Source: Gibbula magus
Taxonomy: Eukaryota; Mollusca; Gastropoda; Trochida; Trochidae
DNA length: 64,000 bases
NCBI GenBank assembly: GCA_936450465.1
Contig: OW388294.1
Coordinates: 66,143,575-66,207,574, forward strand
Reading direction: 5' to 3'
The notes under the pieces are model-generated. The model was not told the origin of the DNA, did not search any database, and saw nothing but the letters and a program-made list of their open reading frames with translations. A program made the translations under genes and the position numbers. Shown in pieces: positions 1 through 11,500 of the stretch (positions are counted from its first letter, which is position 1; every line of letters begins with the position of its first letter).

Positions 1-660
1 GCTGAAGTCAAGCCATTATTTTTCATTCCAACTCTGGTTCGCTTTACCGCTGATTTTCTATTACGCGGCTGTCAGTATTTGGCTCCCAACGTGTGTTATA
101 GCGAGGGCCACTCAATGCAGTAAAGTTCTCAAGCTAAAGACGTGTTTATTTAACGTTGACACTTCAACCAAAGAAGGATATACTGACCAATTACTGATAA
201 GAACACAACAAAGCTAAGATAATTACCGGATACGTGAATGAATAACTGCCCTGATTGGAATTAACATTACGTCAATGACACGTGTTTATCGAGATCAGCT
301 TGTCAAGTTTATGAATGAACAGGTTAGTTGTAGAATTTCATTGGTCCACGTCATGAATGAATTGATAAGTTGTAGAATTTCATTGGTTCACGTCACTGAA
401 TTTATCAATCGTTTGCTTGACTGCTGGTACCACTTTTGGTCCGTCAACCTATTATTTTTAAATGAATTATCAAATATATTTTATGTATTTAACTCCATAT
501 AGTAATAAAAAAATAACATAATAATACATAATAATTATTTATAAATATTTATTTCCATTTTGTAAGCATGAGTTGACATCGATATTCTGTATTGCTGTTT
601 CCGGTTTCAACATCGTGAGTTCGTCAATGAAGCTTTAAAATTTCTTCTTCTGAAACATAG
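1..660. other. Left edge, no gene seen
   Basis: AT-rich DNA. It includes two ~42-bp tandem copies of a TAGTTGTAGAATTTCATTGG-containing unit at about 323-405. It should lie in RRM1's next intron, unless that gene's remaining exons are beyond the window. Confidence 0.5.
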
Positions 661-663
661 CCC

Positions 664-742
664 TTGTGTATAAGACGACCCCCTTCTTTGACCCCCTATT
701 TTCTGGTATAAAAAAGTCGTCTTATACACTGTAATATACGGT
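664..742. repeat. Inverted repeat beside hAT fragment
   Basis: GTGTATAAGACGAC (about 667-680) is repeated in inverse as GTCGTCTTATACAC (about 713-728), followed by TGTAATATACGGT. Probably the end of a DNA transposon. Confidence 0.55.
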
Positions 743-822
743 AACTATGCGCTATTATAGAAGCGCATAAGAGTAACAAAACCAGCAAATTCCTTCAATG
801 TGGGCACTTTAAATTTAGAAAT

Positions 823-1203
823 ATGTGGCGATTTATTCCCTCGGTTGCCCCTCCACCTCCTAAAAAGTCAAAAGACAACAAACTTAGTCAACAAAGGGAC
901 TATGAAAAGGTTAGAAAACGAACATTTCAAGACAAATGGCTACGTAACTTTAGTTGGTTACGTTTTCGTGACGAACGAATGTTTTGTTCCATTTGTCAAG
1001 ACATTGACAGCCAAGATAGCGCTCCCTTCGTAACTGGATCATCAAATTTCAAATTAGAAACAATAAAATCACACGAGTTTTCCAAATCACACAAACTAAA
1101 CTTAGTGAAATGGACGGCCAAGCAAACACCGGCCTTTTCAAGCATAGCAGCAAATACGTTGGATCTGTTGTCAATACTTCATTTTAAACATGCTCAAATA
1201 TGA
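823..1203 (+). pseudogene. hAT-type transposase N-terminal zinc-finger fragment
   Basis: 126 codons. Residues ~30-95 resemble the TTF-type zinc finger at the start of hAT transposases and their domesticated relatives (KRTFQDKWLRNFSWLRF, RMFCSICQ, then SSNFKLETIKSHEFSKSHKL: C-x2-C ... H-x4-H). A proline/lysine stretch precedes it. The frame ends at 1203 without the catalytic domain, and none is seen downstream. An inverted repeat at ~666-729 lies just upstream and may belong to the same element. Family assignment is from motif memory. Confidence 0.66.
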
Positions 1204-1330
1204 AACAAAAAATCTGGGCTAGTAGAATGTTCATAGGGCTAGTAAAAATTATGAACTACTAGCCCTGCTGACCATCAAGCTTTTGAGGTTAATTTCTAGC
1301 CCTGCTAAAACTCATGGAATCCTCCTGATC
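1203..1330. mobile_element. Fragment of ACTAGCCC element
   Basis: GGGCTAGTAG, GGGCTAGTAA, ACTAGCCCTG and TTTCTAGCCCTG in inverted arrangement, as in the elements at 5.8 and 24.3 kb. Confidence 0.5.
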
Positions 1331-1396
1331 ATGCTTATAAAAGATTTATGATTTGTCCACATTTTCCCTGACTAAACAAGAAGACCTAGTCATCAA

Positions 1397-1908
1397 CCTC
1401 CCCCGCCAGGCCAAAGAAATCAGAACAAGGGCAATAATTTGAGGAGAAATAATTGTGGGCTTCTGATTTTCATTCCATCAAGGTATCAATACCCACAAGC
1501 CACACAACTCATTTTATCTTAAACAGTTTCTGAGAACAGCTATCCCCTTTGAAGATACCAAGAAGAGAGTCAAAAACACAGAACAAGGGCAATAACTCTG
1601 GAAAAAATAATCACATGCTTCTTATTTTCAAACTCCAAGGTTTGTATGCCTTCAAGCCACACACCAAATTTGTTTATCCTATCTTAAATAGTTTCAGAGA
1701 AAAAGCTGTCTCCTTTGGAACATGGGGCAATTAACTCCAGAACTAATAAATTGCACACTCCACACTTTCGAACTCAATCAAAGTATTGATGCCCTCAAGC
1801 CTCACATTGGTTATCCCATCTAACAGTTTCTGAGAAAAGCTGTCCCCTTTATCTCGGACGGACGCAAGGACGGACCGACAGAGGGAGCTCAAACCTTAGT
1901 GGCGGGGA
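1397..1908. mobile_element. Pearl-like element (CCCCGCCA...TGGCGGGG)
   Basis: Ends CCCCGCCA / TGGCGGGG enclose about three ~155 bp core units (each with AACAAGGGCAATAA and CAGTTTCTGAGAA). The last is followed by a short GGACGGAC-type microsatellite at ~1855-1880. Tandem core then ACGG repeat is the layout of bivalve pearl elements. Confidence 0.6.
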
Positions 1909-1995
1909 ATAAATAGAGGATATCTGTCTTTTCTTGACTAATACCATGTTTATCTCATCGAGTGAGGTAGAAAGGTTATATTTTCACGATTTTCA
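1908..1995. mobile_element. Half copy of the palindromic MITE at 26.7 kb
   Basis: AGAGGATATCTGTCTTTTCTTGACTAATACCATG and the following GAGTGAGGTAGAAAGGTTATATTTTCACG match one arm of 26691-26865. Confidence 0.7.
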
Positions 1996-2661
1996 TTTCT
2001 TGATGATGGGAGGCAGAATAGGTCTCCAAATGTGATATATAACTAAGAACACCAAGTGTTGTAAACTTATAAATATGACAAAACATGTTGATACATCAAC
2101 TATGAATAATTCTGGCCTAGAACAGGTTATTAAATCTTTCCTTAATTTGTTTTTTTTAAATCTGATTATAACTTCCGTAATATGTGGTTTTCAAAGTTGC
2201 CTTACCTGAAACTCTCCAGAGAGTACTCTGCGAGAGTAAATATTGGACGTGTATGCCTCGATCGACTCGTTGTTTCCAAGGATTTGAGCTGTCGAGGCGG
2301 TAGGCATGGGTGCCATCAACAAACTGTTCCTGACGCCGTGTCTGCAAGATTGATAAAAAACTATAAGACTGTGTTTGATTTAACAACTTAAATAGCTTAG
2401 TATTAAAAGTTGCCGGGCTCCTGGTGGGTTTCAAACCAGAAGCTGAGGTTTCAAGAGTGCGCTCATAAGTTGAGAAGGGCTAAAATAAAGTGTTATTGGG
2501 TTTATTGCCGTTTTCAACTCATATCAGGCTGTCTAGTATTACTGCATTTAGAAGCTCTACATTTGCTGTGAAAGCACCAAGCACAGGTCGGATTTTGCAA
2601 AGCAAGGATAGTACTGTACTTTCAATGCAGTATCCAAACAGTAAAGCCTGGACAGGTTTGA

Positions 2662-2956
2662 GGTGAGGTGAGGTGAGTTGGGGTTTAACGCCGCTTTCAA
2701 GAGTATTTCACTTATATCGCGGCTGCTAGTATTATGGCAGGGAGAAAGCCCACAACGCCATGTGGTTATGCATTGCGGTGAAACCTGCGAGCATAGGCTG
2801 GAACTAGCGAACCATGGGTGGTACTACGCTGAAATTCAGTGTAGCATTGCACCCAAACCTTACTGCGTGTAGAACAGTTCTCTATTGCAGACAAAGTTGC
2901 CCTGCCCCTGGTGGGATTCGAACCCCGGACCTCTTGATCCGAAGCTATCCCGCCCC
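2662..2956 (-). mobile_element. tRNA-derived SINE with 15-bp TSD
   Basis: Read on the minus strand: tRNA-like head with B box GGTTCGAATCCC, body, and a (CTCAC)n tail. CCTGGACAGGTTTGA flanks it at 2647-2661 and 2957-2971. The A-box end of the head is deleted relative to the copy at 21.1-21.4 kb. Confidence 0.88.
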
Positions 2957-3015
2957 CCTGGACAGGTTTGAAGTCTGAACCTAATAAATCAATGTCAAAC
3001 AGAAATTTCAAACTT

Positions 3016-3183
3016 ACCTCTTGCCAGTCCCCATAACTGGCTGATTTAAGCATTGCTGCATTTCCTAAAGGTTTCCGTGCTAGGAAATCAGAGCCCATAT
3101 CATGCATTTTCTTAGCACAGAGAAGTTAAATCAGCCAGTTATGGAGACTTGCAAGAGGTGGGCATTGCGTAGGGAAGTTGAGT
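3016..3183. mobile_element. Foldback MITE, family of 47140-47362
   Basis: Arms CTCTTGCCAGTCCCCATAACTGGCTGATTTAA and its inverse (TTAAATCAGCCAGTTATGGAGAC, TTGCAAGAGG) enclose a short centre. It is more diverged than the 47.1 kb copy. Confidence 0.68.
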
Positions 3184-3235
3184 CAAACACTACCTCCGCT
3201 GACTTAGTCCACGACCCCTTGTTGAATTGGTGAGC

Positions 3236-3516
3236 TGCTTTCAAGAGTTCAATTGTATTACAGCTGTTAGTACTATTACTGGGAAAAAGCTGTTACACCA
3301 TTGTGACATGTATTGCAGTGAAATGTGAAAGTATTGGCTGAAACTAGCAAACCATGGGTGGTTTGGCACGGACATTCAGTATAGCATTGCACCCCAATGA
3401 TACTAGATGTAGAACAGTTCTCCACAGCAGACAAAGAAGCAGACCTCCGGGGGGATTCGACCCCGGACCTCTTTATCCAAAACCGCAAAAAGTACTAACC
3501 ACTGCGCCATCCCATC
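3236..3516 (-). mobile_element. Old SINE copy
   Basis: Same tRNA-headed family as 2662-2956. It retains the GGGGTCGAATCC box (minus strand) and GGCGCAGTGGTTAG, but with many substitutions. Confidence 0.78.
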
Positions 3517-3519
3517 TCC

Positions 3520-5300
3520 TTATATTAATGAAGTTATCCTATTACTTAAAGGAGATGGGCACGTATATATTCCAAATTACATCTCGAAGACAAGACATTC
3601 TTACTTTGCAATCTTGGCACGTAGACCAGCCCAATCTAGTTGTGTCACTGGTTTCACATTCCACATATCAAACTGCAGCTCCTACAAAGAAATATAATGG
3701 AGAATGAGGCAACATTTAGACCTTGCATGTTTTATACAATATAATTTGTATTTGTACACGGCATCGAGCATAAATATAGAGTTTAGACTTATCTACTTTT
3801 GCTGTTTAACTTGTCTGGTAATGGGTCACAGATCCCCGATTTCAAACAATTGAAGTAATTAGTAATAAAAATGATAATGCCCTGAAAAACAACGTTACCT
3901 CTATTATAGCTCAAAGGGATGGAATTTGTTCTGTTTAACCCGAATTCTCCTACAAGTTTTAATTACAGTTGTATAAAACAGCAAAAACAGCATTGCGCTA
4001 CCACCGACAACCACTGTGACGTCACAAGTGAAGAATGACGTCATAGTCGCTTGCCTTTCACGGTTGTTTCAAACCCGAACGGAATGTCAGTCGTTGATCG
4101 GGAAAACGAAAGCAGTATATATCTAATGATTACCATACTGATGCATAGTCGTGTTTTTATTATATAAAGTACAATACAAGTATCAGTACAATAATGAAAA
4201 TCTACGAATCAATAATATATTTGGCAAGTTTAGAATGAATGCGTACTTAGGCTACCTAAATCTAACATTGAAGGTCTACCGGAGGTGACTGAGAAAGATA
4301 TTCTTCTTTATTTTGTTTAAAACACTTAAAAACAATGCGCTTGTATTGTCACATCGTGTTTATGATATAATTTGGCACAATTATGTGTCCTCGTTTGAAA
4401 GAAAGACATGTAAAACGTTGTAAAATGTTCGAGTCGATACGCTCATTTGGTCGCCATATTTGTTAAAATTGCAAGAGGAGATTCTAAAGTGACGTCACTT
4501 AGAAACGAAGTGATAATGGCCCGTCGTCAGCGTTGAGAGGGCCGTTATCATTCGCAGCGGCCCGCTCATTACTGATAACAAGAGGGCGGTTTCATGATAA
4601 TTCCATCCATTTTAGCTATAATGTATGTTAACAGTGAAGCGAAGCGTAGCTCGTAGCAGGCACGTTAATCAGCATAGGTAGATAAAAGTGAGACTCATTT
4701 TTATTCTCGATGCAGTGTCCCTTTAAAGAACTATATAATGATATTACTGAGGATATGTATAGAAGGGTCTTACAACGCAAATGTCACGACCAGGCACTAC
4801 CTGGACATCTCTCTGGTTGAAACTAACCCATTTAAAATGTATTTGGAATATACGGTGTAAATGTACCATCTCTGTGGCAAAAAGGGGGGTGCACCACTGT
4901 TTTGAGGATGGTTTCAATGGTCATTTTTAAAAAATCTCACATGAAAAGGGGGTGCGCGCATCCCTGCACCCCCCCCTGGGTACCCAAGCCATGGGGAAAA
5001 GTTTCCTGAGGAACATGGCCAACCATTTTGGCTGAGTGACTCAAAAATTTGAAGTACTAGGATACTTTTACCAAAATGTCCCAATTTCTTAAGAATTTGC
5101 CAAAATGACCCTTTCAGTAGATCACCTAAGAACAACACAACAAGTTAATTGTATCCCAAGAATGACTAAAAGCCTATTTCATTGTTATAATCGGGAAACA
5201 ACTGTATTTATAAAGATATAATTGTTGCCAAACATGAAACATTTCAGTACGCTCATATGCAATTTCATTTAACCGCAAACAAACAATAAATACATGCTTA
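3520..5300. other. RRM1 downstream intron/flank, repeats only
   Basis: No coding exon recognised. It holds three TGACGTCA palindromes (4017-4024, 4036-4043, 4490-4497), a hairpin GTGATAATGGCCC / GGGCCGTTATCAT around 4509-4551, and a half MITE at 4630-4727. Confidence 0.55.
4630..4727. mobile_element. Half copy of MITE family of 20429-20632
   Basis: GCATAGGTAGATAAAAGTGA and CATTTTTATTCTCGATGCAG, ending TGTCCCTTTA, match the terminal arm of the 20.4 kb element. Confidence 0.68.
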
Positions 5301-5301
5301 C

Positions 5302-5523
5302 CCCTTTACTGACAGGACAGCCAGGGTATGTCTCATAGTGCCCCTCCTTCTCAGCCAGTTCGCAGCTTGCTTCCAGTGCGGCAAAGTAAATGTTTTCGAA
5401 GATCTCCTTGTTCAACCGCTGTGCCTCCTCACTCTCGTAAGGGTAGCGCATCAGAATGAACGCATCAGCCATGCCTTGAACACCCAGGCCAATCGGACGG
5501 TGACGGAAGTTAGATTTCTTGGC
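5302..5523 (-). CDS. RRM1: RRM1 exon 14 (last one in window)
   Basis: 74 codons, residues 491-564, including [20 protein letters not shown] and ending CPVSKG. The acceptor is TTCTAG and the donor GTAAGC. The following exon is not visible in the window. Confidence 0.94.
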
Positions 5524-8500
5524 CTAGAAAACATTCATTGACATTATTACTCTAATCCTTCACAAATGAACCTTTTTAAAGAGTGATTAATCTGATAAGT
5601 ACATTTCCAAAAGATCATTCTAGGAAAATAAATTATATTATAGATTGTGATATTTATAAAATTATCTATTACTTTTCAAGAATCTTTTACTTGTTAATCA
5701 TGAACGTCAACCCGAGATTTAAATATGACGTTTTTAGGATAATTTCCATTTTTACTGCAGTGTAAGTACATTTTTTAATATCTTATAGAATAGGGAGGAA
5801 AAAAACCCAACTGTAATCATGTATCCTTGATCATGGATAGAAACTAGCACTAGCCCGCTAGCCCATGGCTAGTGAAAAAGAAGCTGGGCTAGTATTTGAT
5901 GTGAAGTGATTATGGTGATGTATTTGGCAAGCTGGAATAAGACTGGACTAATAATTTTAGATATGCTACTGCATTGAAAAGGTTCATTTTGACCCCTGTC
6001 GGTCCCTCTTTGAAAATTCTAGTCAATACTAGTAAATGGGAATATAATAATGTTGAAGTGAAATGAGTTAATAATTTAAAATTAAAGGAGTTTTCTGAAT
6101 TTGCAATAAAGCAAATCATTTTGTATCATCTGTTTTCTACATCTCCTGTCTGTTTGTTACTGGGCTAGAAGAATGTTGGCTAGACTAGTAAGATCTGAAA
6201 GCTACTAGCCCAAAAGGCTAGTGACCATTTCAGGTTAGTTTCTACCCCTGTTGATACCTTTGTTTGAACAAAACTAAATCAGAACAGTGACTTCCCATTT
6301 AAGTTGCAATATATGCTGCTGGATCATCTTGTCAAACCATTTTCTGTGGCCAATTTATAGAACTTAGAGGAATAACCCTTACAGACAGGCTAATCCACAA
6401 TAAAGCTGGACCATGTGAGAGATTGACACTATCTGTAAGCTGGAAAAAGCCACCGATACTGTCGATAATTTCAATGCCACACTTAATTTTGCTACTGGCC
6501 TAAACGCCTTCAAAAGTTAAGACCCAAATTGATTTCAAGATCATAATCAAACTGACTAATTTTTTCAGTTTTAGAGGCATTCAAAAGCTGAGGACAGCCA
6601 GTGATACTGTAGATGATTTCAAGACTGTATCAAAAGTGACTCATTTTGCAGTTTAAACATTCAAAAGCTGTAAACAGCCAAGAAAGAAGAAGGTATTATA
6701 GTGTTGTACCTCTGGGACTGGATAGTAGTTGACTTCGATGATTTTGTTCAGATTGCGCACTGCGACCTTTGTGACTTCTCGTAGCTTCGCAAAGTCGTAG
6801 GTTCTGTCCGGTTTCACGTACATGTTGAGAGCGATCGATGCCAGATTACACACAGCAACCTGAAACAGTGTCAGCCATATACATCGGGGACTTCTCGAAA
6901 CTGTTGCATTGAAACTTAGGGAATTACAACTTTGCTACCAGGAAATATTTGTGGAAACCTAGTTATTAAACTGTGAAACTACAAGTTGAACAAGGGTTAT
7001 TTGTTTTCAGCTTGGGGAACGAGCATCAGTGTATTTTCAATTTGCATACCATAGAATAAATATTGCTTAATATGTTAACTTTTTTCATGTTTATCTTTAC
7101 AAGACTTAATTTTCAAGAAACAATGTGAATTCTTGTGAGTTTAGTTTGTTGCATTTTTGGTTCTGTACTGAACGAAAAATGCAACGAACAAAGGTTCTGT
7201 ACCGCCATATACACCGAACTGAAGCTCCATGCCCTTGTAAATACCAGGCCCGTAGCACCAATTTCAGGAGTGGAGGGGAACTTCATTGTTTTAATTGTTA
7301 TTCAGATACTTAAAAACACTGATGTCACCTTGTTTTAATATTGTATACAGTACAGCATCGTACTTAAACTTACTCATCCTCAAAAGGTTCTTTGGGTAAA
7401 CGTTGAAATACTTGTCTACGCAGTATGCGTTATTATACTCAAACATCCACTTGCACTATCAGAATTTTCCAAAATTAAACATCCTATCTTCACTTCTTAC
7501 AAAGTATATAGGGCAAGTTGTGTTTATTGTCATTGTCAATTTAGATACGTCAGACACGATATTTGTGACTTACATGCAAAACGTAATGTACATCATCAGA
7601 ATTTTCTCTCACAAAGTTATTTGCAATGTCTTTCTGGTTGAAAAACACTTTCTCCCTAAAATTTGTGGGGGGGGGGGGGGGGGGGGGGCTAAGCCCCCCC
7701 TGTTGCTACGGGCCTGTAATACTATGTATTGTAACAATTTGTACCTCGTCAGGACTGCTGTATTCGACTATCTCTGTACACAAGTTACTGCATTTGATCG
7801 TGCCAAGGTTTTTCTGGTTGCTCTTTCGGTTGCAGTGGTCCTTGTAGAGCATATAGGGTGTACCGGTCTCAGTCTGAGACTCGATGATTGCGTACCACAG
7901 TTGTTGGGCCTTTATCGTTTTGCGTCCTTTGCCGGCTTTCTCATATCTGAAGATGTAACATGATCATGAATGAAAGAATTCAGGGAACCTCATGAGGTAA
8001 CACAAGGACAAAATGGCATTCTCATTGGAACTGTACCGCAATAAGTAGTCAAACGAAGCTTAAGTGTAACATTTCAACCCAACCGATACCTTGAAATGAA
8101 TGTCAAGATCAGAATTTTTCTCTCCCTCTGTTAAAAGAACCTAGTTAATACTGTTACAGATGTTGCAACTTAGCATGTTTTGACAGACTCTGGTGACTTA
8201 TAAAGCCTACGTATCAAAGCTTGCACACAAACTTTTAGCCAATTCTGAAGAGATGTGGCCCTTTGAAATGGTAACAACGTATCTACTTCTCCAAAGAAAC
8301 ACCAAGCCAAATTTAAAGGATGGGCAACTTTCCCCAGGACCACCTAGAGTTACAACACTGCAAAGTGCATGTTCAAACCCTTGAGAGTTATGGAAGAAAT
8401 AATTTCAAGTATCTTAAATCGTTTTACCCTATATATAGTTTCTCAAACTCTTCTCCCCATACATCTCCCAGTCTCGGACACTCGTGAGGATCCATCAGGG

Positions 8501-11500
8501 TCCACTCTCCGTTCTCCTCCACCCTCTTCATGAACAGATCCGGGATCCACATGGCGTAGAACAGATCCCTGGCTCGCTGTTCCTCTTTCCCAGTGTTCTT
8601 TTTAAGCTCAAGGAACTCAAACACATCCGCATGCCACGGCTCAAGGTAGATTGCAAATGCACCAGGTCGCTGGAAAAAGGAGGGTTATCTTTAAAATAAC
8701 ATGCTCCATAAAACTCATGTCAAGAATAGTGTTGAAAAAGGTGCTGAAGCACGTTTTTTTGCATATTATGTTTTCTCAAATTTGCCCTTTATTATTAAAG
8801 TTAATACAATATATTGTTACGTAACAGGACAAAACATCTTGTGTTGTGATTGAAAATGAAATTCACTTTATGTTTGAATGTACTCACTACTGCATATGCC
8901 TTTATTAGAGAAAAATATTTTCCATCTTGTAAACAGGACAACATGTTAAAAGTATATCTTAATTTGATTAGCAGCAATTGTAACACTACACTTTTTAATT
9001 GTTCCAAATATATAACGGAAGCTCTTGCTTTTAGGAAGCGTGCCACTACTTCCATAATAATTTAACTACTGTTTTCTATGTATAATATAAGTTTCTACTT
9101 TCTTATATATTTGTAAATTGTATTGTTATTGTACATGGGCCAATGGCCTACAAAACCGAAATAAACAATTTAATTGAATTGAAAAAACATCTTGTACACC
9201 TGGTAAGCCGTAGAAATGGTGAGAGGTATAAAGCGACAGTTTTGTGGAACTCTTCAGTGTGAGAGGTAGATATGTAAGTATAATGCGATTTTGAGAGTGC
9301 AGGTGTAATGAAGTGATTGTTTCGAGGTCATATGTACCATAATTCACCAGAAGCCTTCTAGTCGTATAATTAGTTTTGGCCGTAATAGCATCTTCGTGCC
9401 ATGTGCGTTTAACGCATGAGCAGTTGATTTACCATCAAACGGAATAAAACTTCTTGCAAACTAATTTGCCTCAATTATTGGCTTCAGGTGAGTTATCAAT
9501 GCACAGTAACACATTCCCCTCGCCCCATTGTACACATAAACATTGTAGTATATTATTTCATGTATTTTATCTATCTTACACATGTATTCATGCTATTGAA
9601 GTAAGCGTAAGTATAGTGAAGTGTCGTCTGCTGTCGCGCCATTGACGCGTCAGTCGACAAGTCCAGGGATATGGTAATATCAGTTGTTACTGTGTTCCGA
9701 ATGTATGTATACATATTCTAGAGAGGTTTTCTCACTGAATGGACTAAATAAGGTTGTAAGTAAAAAGTAAGTTGTTCAGCTATATTGAATTACGGGCTAG
9801 CAGTAACTTTGTAGCGGTCAGCTTAGAGGTAACAGTTCAGAGTAGCGTCCCTTGGATGAAGCCGAGAGCGGAAGTAAACAAACAAGACGATGTATATCGC
9901 TAGGTTCAATTACTTTGCGTCAGTTGGTATGTAAGGACAATAAAATCTGATTGATTATATTAAAGTGTTTTCATCACAAAGTCTTTTCAGTATCGGTTTA
10001 GTTGCGTGTCAGTGATTTTAGGCCGTGTCACTGTAAGTTTGTAACATGAGGTGAATTTGAAGTTAGATAGACGTATTTGCTGGTTAAAGAGTTCAAGTTA
10101 TTATGGTTTGATAGCCAGGTTATAGATTGCAGTTATTGTTATGAATAATTTCCAAGTACTATTCAGTCACAGTAAGTAGTGACATGATTTAGATTTGTAT
10201 GTATTCTTATGCAAGGCAGACTCAATATATTATTAAGCACTGTTAAGTCTTTTAATACAGATAATGAGTCATCATTGTTATTGCCAGTTTCAAGGAAAGA
10301 TGAAAGTTTATTCAGTAATTCTTTTGTCAGTTTCCATAAATATGTTAATTGTTTTTGGTAATGTAGATCCAAGTGAGTTTAGATTATTGTGGAGATAAAT
10401 CAATACCTACTTGAGTAATATTTTGTTAGTGAGGGTAAAGTTGTAGCCTTTGGTTCAGATGTTGAAAATAAGATTATTTTCAAGTTATGTATCAATAGTG
10501 TGTCCTGGACTAACAGAATGACAGGTTCTCTATTTGTTGTATGTCATTCTCCCAGTTAGTTCTTTGATTTTGTCAGTCATGGTATTTAGCTAATGTGACA
10601 CTGCTGTTCGAGTATTTGTTCAGTTCAAGATAGCATTCATCTTTGTCATTTCAGTCAGTTCTCATATATGTAAGTAAAGGGAGATAATTTGGACTAGGAA
10701 TATTGTTAGGGAATATTCTGTGATGTATTATTATGATATAGTAGTTGAAACGGAATAAAACTTCTCGCAAACTAATTTGCCTTAATTATTGGCTTCAGAC
10801 GGAAAGACCCTGACCCAAATAGCAGCCGTACCAAACTCTGAGGGCAAACCACTCACAGACAGCAAAATGGTTGACATTTCATCATTGTACCATATCTAAA
10901 ACTCTATTCCGAGTCACATCACTTGAACTACTTTAAAGGGCCAATTTAATGTGAACACTTCAAAATGGCTACTCGATGGGAAATGGACTTGCATGATTTA
11001 TGATTTAGTTCTAAACAAAGTAAAATTAGTAAAATATCCACTTGATTTGATTGAGTTGAGTAAAATTTATTTGGTTACTCAAAGGAAAATTTTGACACTC
11101 AAGTTGAATACAAGCAAGTACATAACTCAAACACTTGACAAGTTATCTGTAAACTGTAGCAGGGCTCGATATAGCAACCAACCCCTGACAAAATCCAGGT
11201 TCTCTTGACAAATTTGGATCTTTATAAAACATAACAATTGTCCATTACATTTGCTTCAAAATGGTCTCGAATATTAGATAGCAAACAGTTTCCTGCTTAT
11301 ATTCATTAACAAAGGTCATTTTAGCAATTTATTTTCTGTGTGCTCCTTGAAATTTAATTTTGCTTATAAGAAATAAGTGTTAGAAGCGTGTCCGCTCATT
11401 TAACCTATGTTTACTTTGAGGCCTGTGTAGTTCTGGATCATACAGTTGTGGCGTTTTCCATGGTGATGCATGGTGGGGTAGTAAGGCCGTGTGTGTTACC

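Noticed and set aside
1..5301. C-terminal RRM1 exons
   Set aside because: Searched the minus strand for the expected downstream motifs (around QYDMW and GLKTGMYYLR) and saw none; they must lie outside the window.
7403..7963. 186-codon plus-strand frame with a poly-Gly run
   Set aside because: Shadow of RRM1 exon 12 on the opposite strand plus the G homopolymer; no independent support.
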